Of a stretch of DNA of 64,000 nt, positions 44,213 through 55,256 are shown piece after piece (positions within the stretch are counted from its first letter, which is position 1; each line of letters opens with the position of its first letter). This DNA is from Beta vulgaris subsp. vulgaris. Lineage: Eukaryota > Streptophyta > Magnoliopsida > Caryophyllales > Amaranthaceae. The notes under the pieces are model-generated. The model had not been told where the DNA came from, did no database searches, and worked only from the letters and a program-made list of their open reading frames with translations. A program made the position numbers and the translations under genes. The stretch lies in assembly GCF_026745355.1 (NCBI RefSeq), contig NC_079208.1, positions 15,947,955 to 16,011,954 of the forward strand. The letters run 5' to 3'.

Positions 44213-47200
44213 TGTAATCCCCCATAATTTGAAAGGTTTTATAAAAATATTTTAGTATTTATATATTTATATTTAAACATAAGTTAGTTTTAAATGATTT
44301 GATTATTTAAAGAAGGTTGACTATTTTAAAAGTCAAATGAAATTATTTTAAGGGTTTAAGAAAGTTAAAAATATTTTATTTAGGCATGCTTTGAAAAAGG
44401 TTTGAAATACGAATTTGATTTGGAAAAGAAGTCTAAGTGGACTTGAGGAACCCAAATTCTAAGAAAATTAGGAAAAAGAAGTTATATTGATGTTAGGAGT
44501 TCTAATTTCTTTATCCTATTCATCATCAAATTTAATTGAGCCCAATCTCCTTTTCCTAAGCCCAAAAGGAAGCATGCTTATAAATATCTTAATACCCAAT
44601 TATTTTACCTCACACAAAGATTATTTTCTCTCTCTCCTCTCTCAAAGTTTTCGGCCAGCCCTATTTCCTCTCTCCTCACCGTTTTCTTTTTCTCTCTCTC
44701 TTAAGTTCTTTCTTCTTCTTCAAGTAACGTTTCTTCTTTGACAAGAAACATCACGAAACCTTCAAAATCTCCAATTTTGGTGCGCCATCGCTGCTGTGTG
44801 CTCCCTTGTTTCAGCGCCTTTCATCCTTCTTCTAGGATTCTTTGTTTTATTGGTTAATTTCTTTTCTTCTTCCTCAAGTTTCCATTAAAGACAATATTTT
44901 TATGCTTTATTTTAATTCTAATCATGATTATTGATTTCAATTTACTGTTTTAATAAAAAAGTCTTGATTTATATATATTATATATTATAAGAATAAAAAT
45001 TCAGATTTGTTTATTATTGTCAGATTGAAGTTTTAATCATTAAAGTATGGATTTTTAGGGTGTTAATTATTAGAAAACCATAGTAGTATGTTGTACACTA
45101 TGAGATTGTTTTAGATTATGGATTTAAACATGTTTACATATATTTAAAGAGGATTTTATGATTTTATAAGTTGCTGGAATTTCAGAAAAGACTTTATTAA
45201 TGGAGTTTTAAGAATTTCAATTACTAATATGGTAGTACTATGCTAGGAATTAAAAGTAGTTGAAATTTTGATAGTAAAATCAACTTTTAAATATGTTTAA
45301 AGGGGATTTTAAATATTTTAAAGTTGTTGTATTTTTGTTTAAGAGTATTTATTTTAGTATATATTGATTTCTAGGCGGAGAATACTCAGTAGGGGACTTT
45401 TAAGGAATTAAAATTGGTCTGCCAACTAGTTTACATAAGGTATGTACATACATGTTGTAGTATATTATCATGATTTAAGGAGAAAAGTTGTATATCATTT
45501 AGAAACTTATATAAGTTCATATATGATTTCTAGTATGATTGATTTCTACATGTTTATGCCTGTGTGCAACATGTCAATTATGAGATTTATTATGAGTTAA
45601 AGATTGTCATGTTTGTATGGATTTATTGACGCAAACATGTGGATGGGAACTTTATAATTAATTCACATGGGGGAATTAATATATGTTATTGAGATTGAAT
45701 CATGTTTATTCATGTGTTCCCTTATTACAAGTATTATTTTCACCACTTTATGAGGACTGTGGGCCTTATTTAGTAAGTTGATAAGTTATGCCTTTTAAAG
45801 GTAAGTTTGATTGTTGGCTAGGTTCAACAAATAAGAAGGATTGAGATTAAAAGAAAGTAATCTTGGGTTGTAAATTGTGATCACTTATTAAATCCTAAGA
45901 TAAAAGAAGTTCAATTGTGATTGTTTGATTTGTATTTCTGTTTTGCTTGTATCTGTGTCATAACAAGTAATAACATGTAAATAACGTAAAGTGTAACGAG
46001 GATAGTTATAGACTTTAGACTGGTGCACGTCTAGAGTTGGACATTAGGAGTTGGGGTACATGTAGGGATGGCAAATGGGCGGGGGGATGCGGATACCCCT
46101 AAATCCACACCCACCTCCACCTAAATTTTCCATACCCACCACCTGCCCGCCAACCATGGCGGGTACAAGTTTCCATATCCACCTCCGCCCACGTGGGATA
46201 AGGCTATACCCACATCCGCTCCACCACCCAAGTGGATATCCATTACCCATTATACCGCCCATCACCAGGTGGATTTCCACCCGCCCACCTGATTTATTTT
46301 CTATATATAACCTATTATATAAATTAATTATTAGAAACACCCATTTCAAAGAAAAAAAGGTACACATTCTTTGTCATACATAAAGTGCAGTAATTCAACC
46401 TCAAGAATAGTTGAAAATTGTTCCAAATGGAACTACAAAGTTCACAAAACACTAACAAACAAATACAATTATACAATACAGTTTCATTGTTACTAATAAA
46501 TCTCAAGAAACATCAGTCAATTCAACTTTACTTTCATCCTCTAAATCTTATATCTCCATCATCTTTTTAGATTTATGAACATAATTCTATATTTTATAAA
46601 GGGTAAAATAGTAAATACTATACGGTGCGGATGGATATGGGGCGGGGCGGACAGATTTGGGGCGGATGTGACCTCATATCCACCACCTACCCACTACCCA
46701 TGGCGGATTTGACTTTTCGTATCCATACCCACCCACTACCCACCAAAGTCATATCCATACCCGCCCCAACTGGGGCGGATGCGGTGCGAAACCCGTCAAA
46801 TTATACCCACCTGCCATCCCTAGGTACATGGTGGTAGCCCATGGCTTTTTTCTGGGAGATGGATTGATCACCATCCCTATTATTATTATTATTATTATCA
46901 AAGGTTCATCGATATCGCAGGTCATTCTGGAATACGTGGTAGTTCCCGTATTTCGTCTTCTTAGTGAAGACATTGGTGGATAAGACAACTCAAGTCCAAT
47001 AACTATTCCATTAAAGTAATAAAAAGATGTTTAGAGTTTAGTTCAGTAAAAGTTGCCTGCAGAATGTTATATGATTATATTATTATTTATCCCTGTATGT
47101 TATTTATTAGTATTATGTTAGAAATGTTTATGTATTAGTATGTAGTACTCAGCTTTACTGATTACGTGCTTTGTTTGTGATTGTGATCATGGCTTTGTCT

Positions 47201-47563
47201 TATTGATCCTGTGATGACCTATTTTGGTGAGCAGATTCTTTAAAGCGTTATCATTTAAAGGTTTGCAGATGTGCATCATTGGGAATCTGGGAATGGAGAG
47301 AATGTGTAATCTAGTATATCTTATTTTCTGCATTAGTAGGAACGTATTTTAATAAGTTGTTGAATAAACATATTTAGAATGTTTGATTTTGAAGTACTTG
47401 TTTATTTATTTATGAGAATAAAGTTAAAGTTTAATTATATGTTTTCCGCTGCAAAATTCTGAATAAGCCGATACGTTATCACACGGGCTATAATACTTTG
47501 GTAATTCTCTAAGTTTTATATTAAAATGTATTTCTGAAAAGAGAGAATTATCGAGGTATTACA
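44213..47563 (+). mobile_element. Solo LTR, Tekay-like family, 3351 bp (with nested hAT)
   Basis: Perfect 5-bp duplication CTAAG (44208-44212 and 47564-47568). Begins TGTAATCCCCCATAATT and ends TCGAGGTATTACA. A TATA box (TATAAATA near 44579) precedes a CT-rich leader (44625-44720), as in solo LTR 1. The 3' part is collinear with the reverse complement of 27674-28530. No internal coding region. The nested element at 46063-46822 plus one TSD accounts for 768 bp of its length. Confidence 0.92.
46063..46822. mobile_element. hAT-type MITE nested in the solo LTR, 760 bp
   Basis: Ends TAGGGATGGCA / TGCCATCCCTA with perfect 8-bp duplication GGTACATG (46055-46062 and 46823-46830). Both flanks are rich in CCACCCGCC / GGGGCGG words; the AT-rich centre has no transposase. 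Same family as 48001-48543. Confidence 0.95.
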
Positions 47564-47568
47564 CTAAG

Positions 47569-48000
47569 ATTATCCTATAAGTTCTAATAGAATGGTCTAA
47601 CGTTTTATGATGCATGGAAAATCATATATTCCGCAAGTGATTGAACTGATTTTAAATTCCGATTAATATATAATAATACAATATGATCCATTTGTTAACA
47701 ATAACTTCTTCTCTATGCGTTCTTTATATTCACAAGATTCAAGTTTTTACAAATTTTCCATGTCACATAAAGTGTTCATTATAGTTCCAAGTTAACAATG
47801 TCGTGTAGGGTGATATAAACAAGTTAAAAGTTAACATACTAAAGTTAGAAAGTAATTCATTATTTTGAGAACATAGTAGACTGGAAATGAGGCATCTTCT
47901 TTAGAAATGGTGTGAGTACTATCCATGAATCAATTAAAATACTCTGTTTTTGCTTTGCTTGAATAAAGTTGTGTATTTTAGTCTCATAAAACATGATTAG
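47569..48000. other. Intergenic sequence
   Basis: AT-rich with no gene or repeat recognised; 47993-48000 is the TSD of the next element. Confidence 0.4.
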
Positions 48001-48543
48001 TAGGAATGGCAGTGGGCCGGATTAAGAAGGAGACCCGCCCCATCCCCGCCCAAGTGGGGCGGGGATATGTCTAGGTTTGGCGGGGATGGGGCGGAGGTGG
48101 AGATTAAAATTCTACCAGCAATGGGTAGTAAAGCGGGTATGCATTTTATGCTATCCCCACCCCATCCCCGCACGCCCCGCCCCACCCCCACCCTCCCAAC
48201 ATATATATGATTAAAATTCTATTTATATACTTATATTATTAATAATTTTGTCTTGCAAAATATAAATGTGGGTATGACGTAGGTACGAACGAAGCGGGTG
48301 CAGATACCCATGCGGGTGGTGGGTTGGGGATGAAGTGGGTACGACACGGGTATGAAGCGGGTGCGGGTTCCCATACGGGTGGTGGGATGGGGATGGGTAT
48401 AAATATGTATCTGGTGGGGGGAGATGGGTCTGGAATTTTTCCTCGCAATGAGTGGTGGGTCGGAGATGGGTATTGGAATTTTATGCGGGTGCGAGTGTGA
48501 AGGTACCATTCTCTGCACCCGCAACACCCAATTACCATCCCTG
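48001..48543. mobile_element. hAT-type MITE, 543 bp
   Basis: Starts TAGGAATGGCAGT and ends ATTACCATCCCTG (imperfect inverted repeat). Perfect 8-bp duplication ATGATTAG (47993-48000 and 48544-48551). GGGGCGG / GGTGGGTTGGGG-type words fill the element, a relative of 46063-46822. Confidence 0.92.
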
Positions 48544-48551
48544 ATGATTAG

Positions 48552-48769
48552 TGGAAGTGAACTGAGGAGTTCTACGTGTAAGTTTTTTGGGTAAGTTGTA
48601 TATTTTGGATGACATAAGGTTTTTTTGCTTCTCTTAATTTCTTTTCCTCTTTAACCGTATTTTCCTCCATGTTGGAAGGAGTTCATTTCACTGCAATTCA
48701 TTATGGGTTAGCAGCTAAGACAACATAATAATTAAATTGGTTAGGACTTCATTTCACTATAATTTATTA
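48552..48769. repeat. Local duplication that formed the MULE target
   Basis: ATTATGGGTTAGCAGCTAAGAC with about 30 following bases (48700-48741) recurs after the MULE (from 54465). Sequence CTTCATTTCACT precedes both. The MULE therefore landed in the second copy of a pre-existing tandem duplication of about 65-80 bp. The last nine bases AATTTATTA (48761-48769) are the TSD. Confidence 0.7.
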
Positions 48770-48917
48770 GGAAAAATTGTGAATAACCACCTGTCAGATA
48801 CCCTTGTTTCAAAATAACCACCCCAATTTCATTTGCGTTTAAATAACCACCTCAACTTATCTTAACGTTTTTAAATACCCACCTCTTAACAGAAAAATGT
48901 GACTCCGTTAACAGTGG
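48770..48917 (+). repeat. MULE left terminal inverted repeat
   Basis: 148 bp. I found no mismatch with the reverse complement of 54312-54459. Contains repeated AATAACCACC / AATACCCACC words (every 25-30 bp), possible transposase-binding repeats. Confidence 0.95.
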
Positions 48918-49226
48918 CGCCTGTTAACACGCTTTTTATTAAATTTCCCGCCAATTTTCCACGACTTTGAGCTATATATATATCTCTAGCATTGACTATC
49001 CTAATCTAAACAAATTTGCAAAGATTTACTTCAATTCCACTGTGATTCCTCTTGAAGCTCAAAATTCAGGTATGTTCTTTGCAATCTCTAACATTGACAA
49101 ACCTAATCTAGGGTTTTAATGTATATATTTAGGGGAAATTAGGGCCTTTTCTTGTATTCTTATGAATTCTAAATTCTACCTTTATGAACTTAAATTCTAC
49201 CTTTATGAACTTGTTAGGAATTTGTT

Positions 49227-49673
49227 ATGGCTGAAAGGGAATCAATTACTTGCCATTGTACTCTCCTTGTTGCAAGGAGGACTTCTTGGACTGAGAAGAA
49301 TCCCGGGCGAAGGTTCATGTCTTGCAAATTCTATGAGCATGAAACGGAGTGGAGGGGCTGGGGTTTTTTTAGATGGATTGATGAGGGACAAACTGAATGG
49401 CAGAAGCTATTTATCAATCAACTTATGCTGCAGAAGAGGTTGTTGGAGGGCAGAGTTAGGTCATTGGAAGATGAAGTGAGCAGTTTGCAAGGACAACGAA
49501 GACATTTGGTGAATGATTATGGTAATTTGGAGGTCAAGTATAAGACTTTGAAGGGTGAATTGAAGCTGAAGAAAAAAGCCAATCCAAAGCAAATGAAGGG
49601 TGGATTATGCAAGGGATTTATGTTTGTTTGTGTGTTATGTATGTTGTTGATTGCAGCTGCTAGGGCAATATAA
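49227..49673 (+). CDS. GRF-type zinc-finger, coiled-coil, membrane-anchored protein in the MULE
   Basis: 148 residues, intact. The N-terminus holds a GRF-type zinc finger: CHCTLLVARRTSWTEKNPGR near residues 9-28, RFMSCKFY, then GFFRWIDE near 47-54. The fourth usual Cys, just before the aromatic FFRW, appears to be Trp here (RGWGFFRW), so zinc binding may be altered. Residues about 58-115 look like a coiled coil (LLEGRVRSLEDEVSSLQGQR). A basic stretch follows, then a C-terminal hydrophobic segment (FMFVCVLCMLLIAAA), a likely tail anchor. The leader has a probable intron: CAG/GTATGT near 49069 to TTGTTAG at 49212-49218. GRF fingers occur in nucleic-acid enzymes and in a plant family of short GRF-coiled-coil-TM proteins. 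Why a MULE carries one is unknown; accidental capture is possible. Confidence 0.8.
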   Translation: MAERESITCHCTLLVARRTSWTEKNPGRRFMSCKFYEHETEWRGWGFFRWIDEGQTEWQKLFINQLMLQKRLLEGRVRSLEDEVSSLQGQRRHLVNDYGNLEVKYKTLKGELKLKKKANPKQMKGGLCKGFMFVCVLCMLLIAAARAI

Positions 49674-50272
49674 GATGCAATTAGGGTTGTATTAGCTAAT
49701 TTAGGGTGGTGTTTTTTTGGTTTTAGTTTGCTTTCCAGTAGTGAGAAAGCTTATTGTTGTAGTTGGTGTGTTAGAAAAAAAAAATGAACCTTAATGAATA
49801 GCTATGTAATGGTGGAATTATCATGTATTTTGACATTCACTCTTAATGAAGCATGAACTTATCTTAGTTATGTCATCATCCATATGTCAAGTTATTGAAC
49901 TGATATATCAAACAGAAATTCATTCATGAGCTGATATATGTTTTCCAAACTCATAATCACACACAAACTGATACCAGTTTGTGACTTACATCATTTTGTG
50001 ACTTACATCATTCACACACCTAAGCACTAACCATACCAGAAATTGATACCTGTTGATATATCAGTTCAATAACACCAATTTCCAAACACAAACTGTAACA
50101 TGTTCACACACTAATAGATGATTCATAAGCTGATATTTCCACATCAGAAATTCATATTGCAAAAATCAAAATCAAAATATCCATATGTTCACAGATTGAT
50201 ATCATTCAGCTTAAACCAAAAAAAATCCAAAGCATACAGTTATCCTAATACAAATTCTAACACAAATCTCAA
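49674..50272. other. Convergent 3' region of the two MULE genes
   Basis: No coding. A 20-bp inverted repeat (TTATTGAACTGATATATCAA at 49893-49912 and its complement near 50054-50073) could fold across about 140 bp. A direct duplication of TTTGTGACTTACATCAT is at about 49978-50012. These may serve 3'-end formation of one or both transcripts; that is inference. Confidence 0.5.
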
Positions 50273-53200
50273 ACTGGTTTCTTCTTGGAGCCTTTGAGAG
50301 GTAGCTTAGGTCTGAACTGAGGTGTAGATGATGTTGCTTGTTTCTGAAGTGAAGATTGCCTGGTGACAGGAGGAGCTGTTGGTGGTTTTGGAGGTGCTGT
50401 AGATGGCCTAGCTGCTAGTTGTTGTGGCTGTGGTGGCTTCTTTGATATATTTGGTTGCTTGCTTGTAGGGGGTTATGCACAGTTGAAGAGCTTGCTTGGG
50501 AGGAGCTTCCTATGATGGTGTCTGCTACTTGCTGAAATAACAAAAAAAGCATATATGTGTTAGTAAAAAAATCTGAAATTTCATATTAAACTCATAACAC
50601 AAGCTAGATAAATACCTTTTTGTTCTTAGCTCTCATAGATTTTTTTGACCTCTCGGCTACTGCCCATTGTAAGTGCTAGGAGGCCTCCCAACTTCTTTTG
50701 TATTTGCTGAAACTGTTGTAGCTTTGCATCCCCTTTATTGTGTCCCACTTGACCACAATTGCTGCATTTGCACTTTGCCATCTTAACCTTCTTTGCTTTT
50801 TGTTCAGCCTCTTCCCCCTTTTCCTTTTTCCTCTTTTTCAAATTAGGTCTCCCAGGCATAATCTTATGAACTGGTGGTAGAGGATGGGAGATCAATTTTT
50901 TTCCAGTAATTAACACCAGGCATGGGGTGATGGCTTGGCTATATGCATGTAAATATGTCTCTCTACTATAGGCTGCATCAACATAGTCATTTGGATCAGC
51001 ATTCTTCTCCAAAATGCATCTAAAGCATGCACATAAGGGATGCCTGTCAACTGCCAGTGATAACAAGTACAATGTCCACAAAGCCAAATCAACTTTCAAC
51101 TGATCACCCCATGACTAACTTCATACATATCTTCTCTACTAATCTGCAACACACATTTCCTTGACTCTTCCTCCATTCCATCAAAAGTCTTCTTAATATA
51201 TGGCATGTTTTTCCCTTCATAAGATTGAACTCCTTGCCATTTCTCATAGTTTCTCTTCATCATATACCTTCTTAACCATTCCATCATGGTTAGAACTGGC
51301 TTGTCTCTTGCCTCCTTTATGACAGCATTGAATGTCTCGCACATATTGTTCACCAACATGTTGGATTTGCAATTGGTGGAGAATTTGTGCCTTGACCAGT
51401 GTTGTGGAGGAATCTCAGCTAAGTATTCATAAGCTTCTTCAGATAGACACTTGATGCTCTCCATGTTAACCTCAAAGAAAAACTAAAATTAATTAATAGA
51501 TTAGTCCCACACTTAAATGCCATTTAATGAATGAGAAACAAAGAAAAAATTCCTCTGTTGACATTACCTCTGTTGTTGCCCTTGCGCATTCCAAAAGAGG
51601 GACTTGAAAATACTCCCACTGAACCTCAGTTTAAAATTTGCCCAGATGTGCCTACACAAAATCTGAGCTCTGCTTTTGGTGCAAGCAAAGGAAAAGCCTC
51701 CAACAGTCCCTGTATTGTATAAACACCATCACAAACTGATTTAATATCTTCACTTAGTTGACAAATAAACTACAGAATATACAAATGTATTTTAAAATCA
51801 TACCTTTTGTCTATCAGACATAAAGGTCCATCCTTCACCCAATGGAGCTCCACCAATGTCCTTCAACAACAATTCTATGAACCAACACCAACTATCTTTG
51901 TTTTCCACCTCAACTATTGCCCAAGCAAAAGGGAATAGTTGTTATTTCCATCTTTTCCGACAGCAACCAAACATTGTCCAGGATAAGCTCCTTTGAGGTG
52001 ACACCCATCCACCCCAATAACAGGTCTACATCCCTTCTTAAACCCTTCCTTGCAAGCATTCAAGCACACATACATTCTAACAAATAGTGGGGGAGGTCTC
52101 TCAATGCTATCAACCATAACATATGCACTGCTACCAGGATTATGTTCGATAAGAGCATTTACATAGTCCCACACTTTGGCATATTGTTCAGATGCATCCC
52201 CGTAGATGATAAGTTTACATCTAGCCCTTGCATACCAAGCCTTGGTATACTTAATACCTATGCCAGTGACCCTAAAAACCTTGTTAATAAAGGCCTTAAG
52301 CTTCCAATTAGGATCAGCTCTAAAATCCTCAATGTATCTCTCTGCTAGGTATTCAACTAGTCAACTTATTAGTCAATGATTTTCTCACACAATCATGCTT
52401 ATGTTCATAGATTTCAATTGCCAAGTAACCACTATTAGGTAATTTCCTAGCATTAATTTTGAAATTACACTTCCAGTTTCCCTTATGAGGAAACTATCAA
52501 CTTAGGGTCTTTTCTCAACTTAGTCTTTTTCACATCCCATTCACAATCACACCTATCTTTGCAATAAAGAGAAATTCTTGTGCCATCATTGTGAAGGCTG
52601 TAAAAATCATACCTATTTTGTATAGCATGCCACTGAATAGCTTTTCTCAAAATTTCAGACGAGTCAAACAACATACCAGGCTGAAACTCAATTGGATGCT
52701 TGAAAGCAACCTCTGGATTGAAGTGTGGCCATCTTTCTTCATCATCACTGCTACCATCAATGCTCCTCAACTCATCAGAATCATATTCAATCTCAGGTTG
52801 CAAACTGATTTCTTCCCCAGCAACATCTTTCACAACCTGTTTTTCCTTTTTTGAACTTGTTTCACCCTTGTGAAACTGAAGTGAACCATTCACTTCTTTC
52901 AACAAATTATCCTTTGCAATTCTTCCCCTAGTTTGCAACTCTTCATTTTTAATACCTTTCAAGTCAACTTCTTCTTCCCAGCAACCCAATCAATATCATC
53001 TAAGCTTGTGTATTCAGATGAACTCTCACTTAGTGAATCTGCCTCACTGTCACTCTTAACAAAAAGCTTCTTCTTTGCCTTTGGCTTCCTAACAACCTTG
53101 CCTTTCACCTTCCCCTCATCTTTAATCTGCATTTGCTTACCTTTTTCTTTTCTCTTAGGTTTATCATCTGTTAATTCCTCTTCACCACTCTCCACTCTAC

Positions 53201-53860
53201 AACTTGTCTTCTTCCTAGCAGTGTGTTTAACCCTAGGAGTGGATTTTTGTCCCTTTGGTAGTCCTCTTTCAAACTCTTCTCTGGTCATAGGCCAAACATC
53301 ATTGTCATTTTCTACATCTCTAGGTGGCAGATTCAACCTTGGGCTTCTCCTTTGTTCTAGTTTAACTTTGGCCAACTTCAAATTTTTTTGGCTATTTTGA
53401 GTTGGAGGGTTTACTATGGCTGGTTTAGAGCAGGTAGAAGAAGTTGGATTGTTTCTTGTATTGGGTCTCAAAGTGGGCTTTTGTTGAGTGGCTTTTTGGG
53501 TTGAAATTTGTTCATGTTTATGAGAGTTAACAACTGTGCAGAAGCAGTTCAAAGTTTGGCTTTTGTCAACAGTTTCAAGCCACAATGAAATGGACTCTTG
53601 GTTTCTCAATTCAACTAACCCACTGCTTAATGTTTTACCCTTCTCACAAAAATGAAACTTCAATATACTTGGCAAATTCATACTACTAGCAGCATATGCA
53701 TTCTCTGCCATTCCCCATAAATACCTCAAATTAATTAATTCTTTCTCTACTTGACAACTAAGGTAACTGAACCCCCCCTCATACTGAACCACCTTCCTCC
53801 CTTTAGTAATCTTCTGAGCAAAACCCCACCAACTTGAAGCCTAATTTGATATTTCGACAT
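50273..53860 (-). pseudogene. MULE transposase (MURA-type), multi-exon, interrupted
   Basis: DDE transposase of the element. Start MSKYQIRLQVGG at 53860, just after a splice acceptor (GCTAG); an upstream donor near 54032 suggests a leader intron. Order: YEGG domain and LWLETVDKS (53792-53500); a long basic/acidic linker (53500-52780); the Mut DNA-binding domain FDSSEILRKAIQWHAIQNRY with CKDRCDCEW (52670-52540); CNFKINARKLP and YEHKHDCVRKSL (52460-52380); the catalytic core RPVIGVDGCHLKG (first Asp, near 52000) and GWTFMSDRQK (second Asp, before an intron 51803-51710); LCRHIWANFKLRFSG (51660); HWSRHKFSTNCKSNMLVNN and MCETFN (51400-51330); a SWIM-like CTCYHWQLTGIPYVHAL (51070-51010); a CxxCxxxGH knuckle (about 50760-50725); and a Pro-rich tail ending KLPLKGSKKKPV. 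At least five single-base frame breaks; the usual third SWIM Cys is Tyr. Confidence 0.92.
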
Positions 53861-54311
53861 TCTAGCAATGGCAAAACTGAAATTAGGATTCTACCAATTT
53901 CATAACGCAATCAACAACATTTTAAAATCAATAAAAAACGAAAAAGCAATTGCTTAACCAAGCTTCTAATTACTTAATTGAATAATTTATACATAGATTA
54001 GTATAGTATAAAGGTTAAAGTTTCAGTTTTTTACCTTGTTTAGGGCCCCAACTTCACGACACAACGCAGTAACACCAGCCTCACTCACACATTCTTCTCA
54101 CTGTAAAAACTCAGTTGCAGATTAGAGAGAGAAAGAATCTTGTGCAGAAAATTGAATGAAGAATTTAAAATGGGGAGGGGAAGGTGAAAAAATAATTGAA
54201 GTTTGAAGAAGAAAGAGGAGAGAGGAAAGAGGAAAGAGAGAATAGGTAGATTAGGTATGAATGCGTGGTTTGTTTGGAGGGAGATTAGGTCAGTAAGAAA
54301 AAAAATGGGCC

Positions 54312-54459
54312 CCACTGTTAACGGAGTCACATTTTTCTGTTAAGAGGTGGGTATTTAAAAACGTTAAGATAAGTTGAGGTGGTTATTTAAACGCAAATGA
54401 AATTGGGGTGGTTATTTTGAAACAAGGGTATCTGACAGGTGGTTATTCACAATTTTTCC
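54312..54459 (-). repeat. MULE right terminal inverted repeat
   Basis: Reverse complement of 48770-48917. The transposase promoter and leader lie just inside (54311-53861); its T-rich open frame at 54085-54330 is not considered a gene. Confidence 0.95.
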
Positions 54460-54544
54460 AATTTATTATGGGTTAGCAGTTAAGACAACATAATAATTAA
54501 ATTGGGTGTCTGCAAATTGCTGAGATGAACCACTTTTCGACTTA

Positions 54545-54758
54545 GGGCCTGTTCTCCCCAGTTTATTTTTAGTTTAGTTCAGTTCAATTCAGTTCAGTTC
54601 AGTTCAATTCAATTCAAACCAATTCAGTTCAGTTCAATTCAATTCAACTCTTGACAATACTTTTACTCCCACATATCACTATTCATTTCAGTTCAGTTCA
54701 GTTCAGTTCAATTCAGTTCAGTTCAGTTCAACTGTTTTATGCCGAAGAGAACAGGCCC
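54545..54758. mobile_element. Tourist/PIF-type MITE with TTCAG repeats, 214 bp
   Basis: Ends GGGCCTGTTCTC and GAGAACAGGCCC are perfect inverted repeats, flanked by TTA (54542-54544 and 54759-54761), the PIF/Harbinger target. The interior is almost entirely TTCAG/TTCAA pentamers (54579-54650 and 54685-54730), a minisatellite that makes up most of the element. Confidence 0.82.
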
Positions 54759-54761
54759 TTA

Positions 54762-55097
54762 GATTCATCAGATGGATTGGATTCCAACAAAGGATTCCAT
54801 AAACTACATCTTGAATTGGGGAAAGAAAAAAATATCAGCCAAAATTAAAGGTAATTGTCATGATTATAGGAAGTGATGGGACAATGAATATGAGTAAATC
54901 TCTATGTATCTAATCAATCCTAGATCATTGTAAATTTAGATGTATTTGATTGATTATATATACCTTATTTATGGAAAGTATAATTTTCTGCTCAATCAAC
55001 CTCATTTTACATGATAATCAGATTTTTCGATAAAATTTTCTACCCAAATTAATAACCAAATATCGCCGTTTTTCGATTTTGGTACTAAGCTAACAAA
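54762..55097. repeat. Intergenic sequence with dispersed repeat shared with 30540-30665
   Basis: No gene. 54890-55020 is collinear with the sequence left of CACTA 2 (AATCTCTATGTATC, ATACCTTATTTATGG, CAATCAACCTCATTTTA). Class unknown. Confidence 0.5.
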
Positions 55098-55246
55098 TCT
55101 ATATATATCTAAGAAGAATCCTTCAGACCACGTGTCGTTCAGTTAGAGATTTCAAGCCCATGTGGCATGACGTGACATGCTCCATTGATCAGTAATTTTC
55201 GAAGCTCAATTAGAGTGTCCACGTGGCGAGGCAATCAAAGAAGAGT
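55098..55246 (+). other. Possible Helitron 5' terminus
   Basis: TCTATATATATCTAAG, preceded by A, is followed within 25-115 bp by ACGTG-rich words (CCACGTGTC, CATGTGGC, CCACGTGGC). This layout is common at plant Helitron 5' ends. The downstream RPA-like gene fits, since plant Helitrons often carry RPA genes. No 3' hairpin with CTRR was found, so the call is tentative. Confidence 0.35.
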
Positions 55247-55256
55247 TTGTCTTGTA

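Larger units (their letters stand above)
48770..54459. mobile_element. Full-length MULE with long TIRs and two convergent genes, 5690 bp
   Basis: Perfect 9-bp target duplication AATTTATTA (48761-48769 and 54460-54468), the Mutator signature. Terminal inverted repeats of 148 bp start GGAAAAATTGTGAATAACC. It carries a GRF-type zinc-finger ORF on the plus strand (49227-49673) and a multi-exon MURA-type transposase on the minus strand (53860-50273), each starting near its own TIR and converging. Maize MuDR has the same convergent plan (mudrA and mudrB), though this second gene is unrelated in sequence. The TIR identity indicates recent transposition. Confidence 0.95.

Noticed and set aside
46075..48538. 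Pro-rich or Gly-rich frames
   Set aside because: Translations of the CCACCCGCC / GGGGCGG words of hAT MITEs.
52591..53400. Plus-strand frames over the MULE transposase
   Set aside because: Antisense shadows of the minus-strand transposase linker and DNA-binding region.
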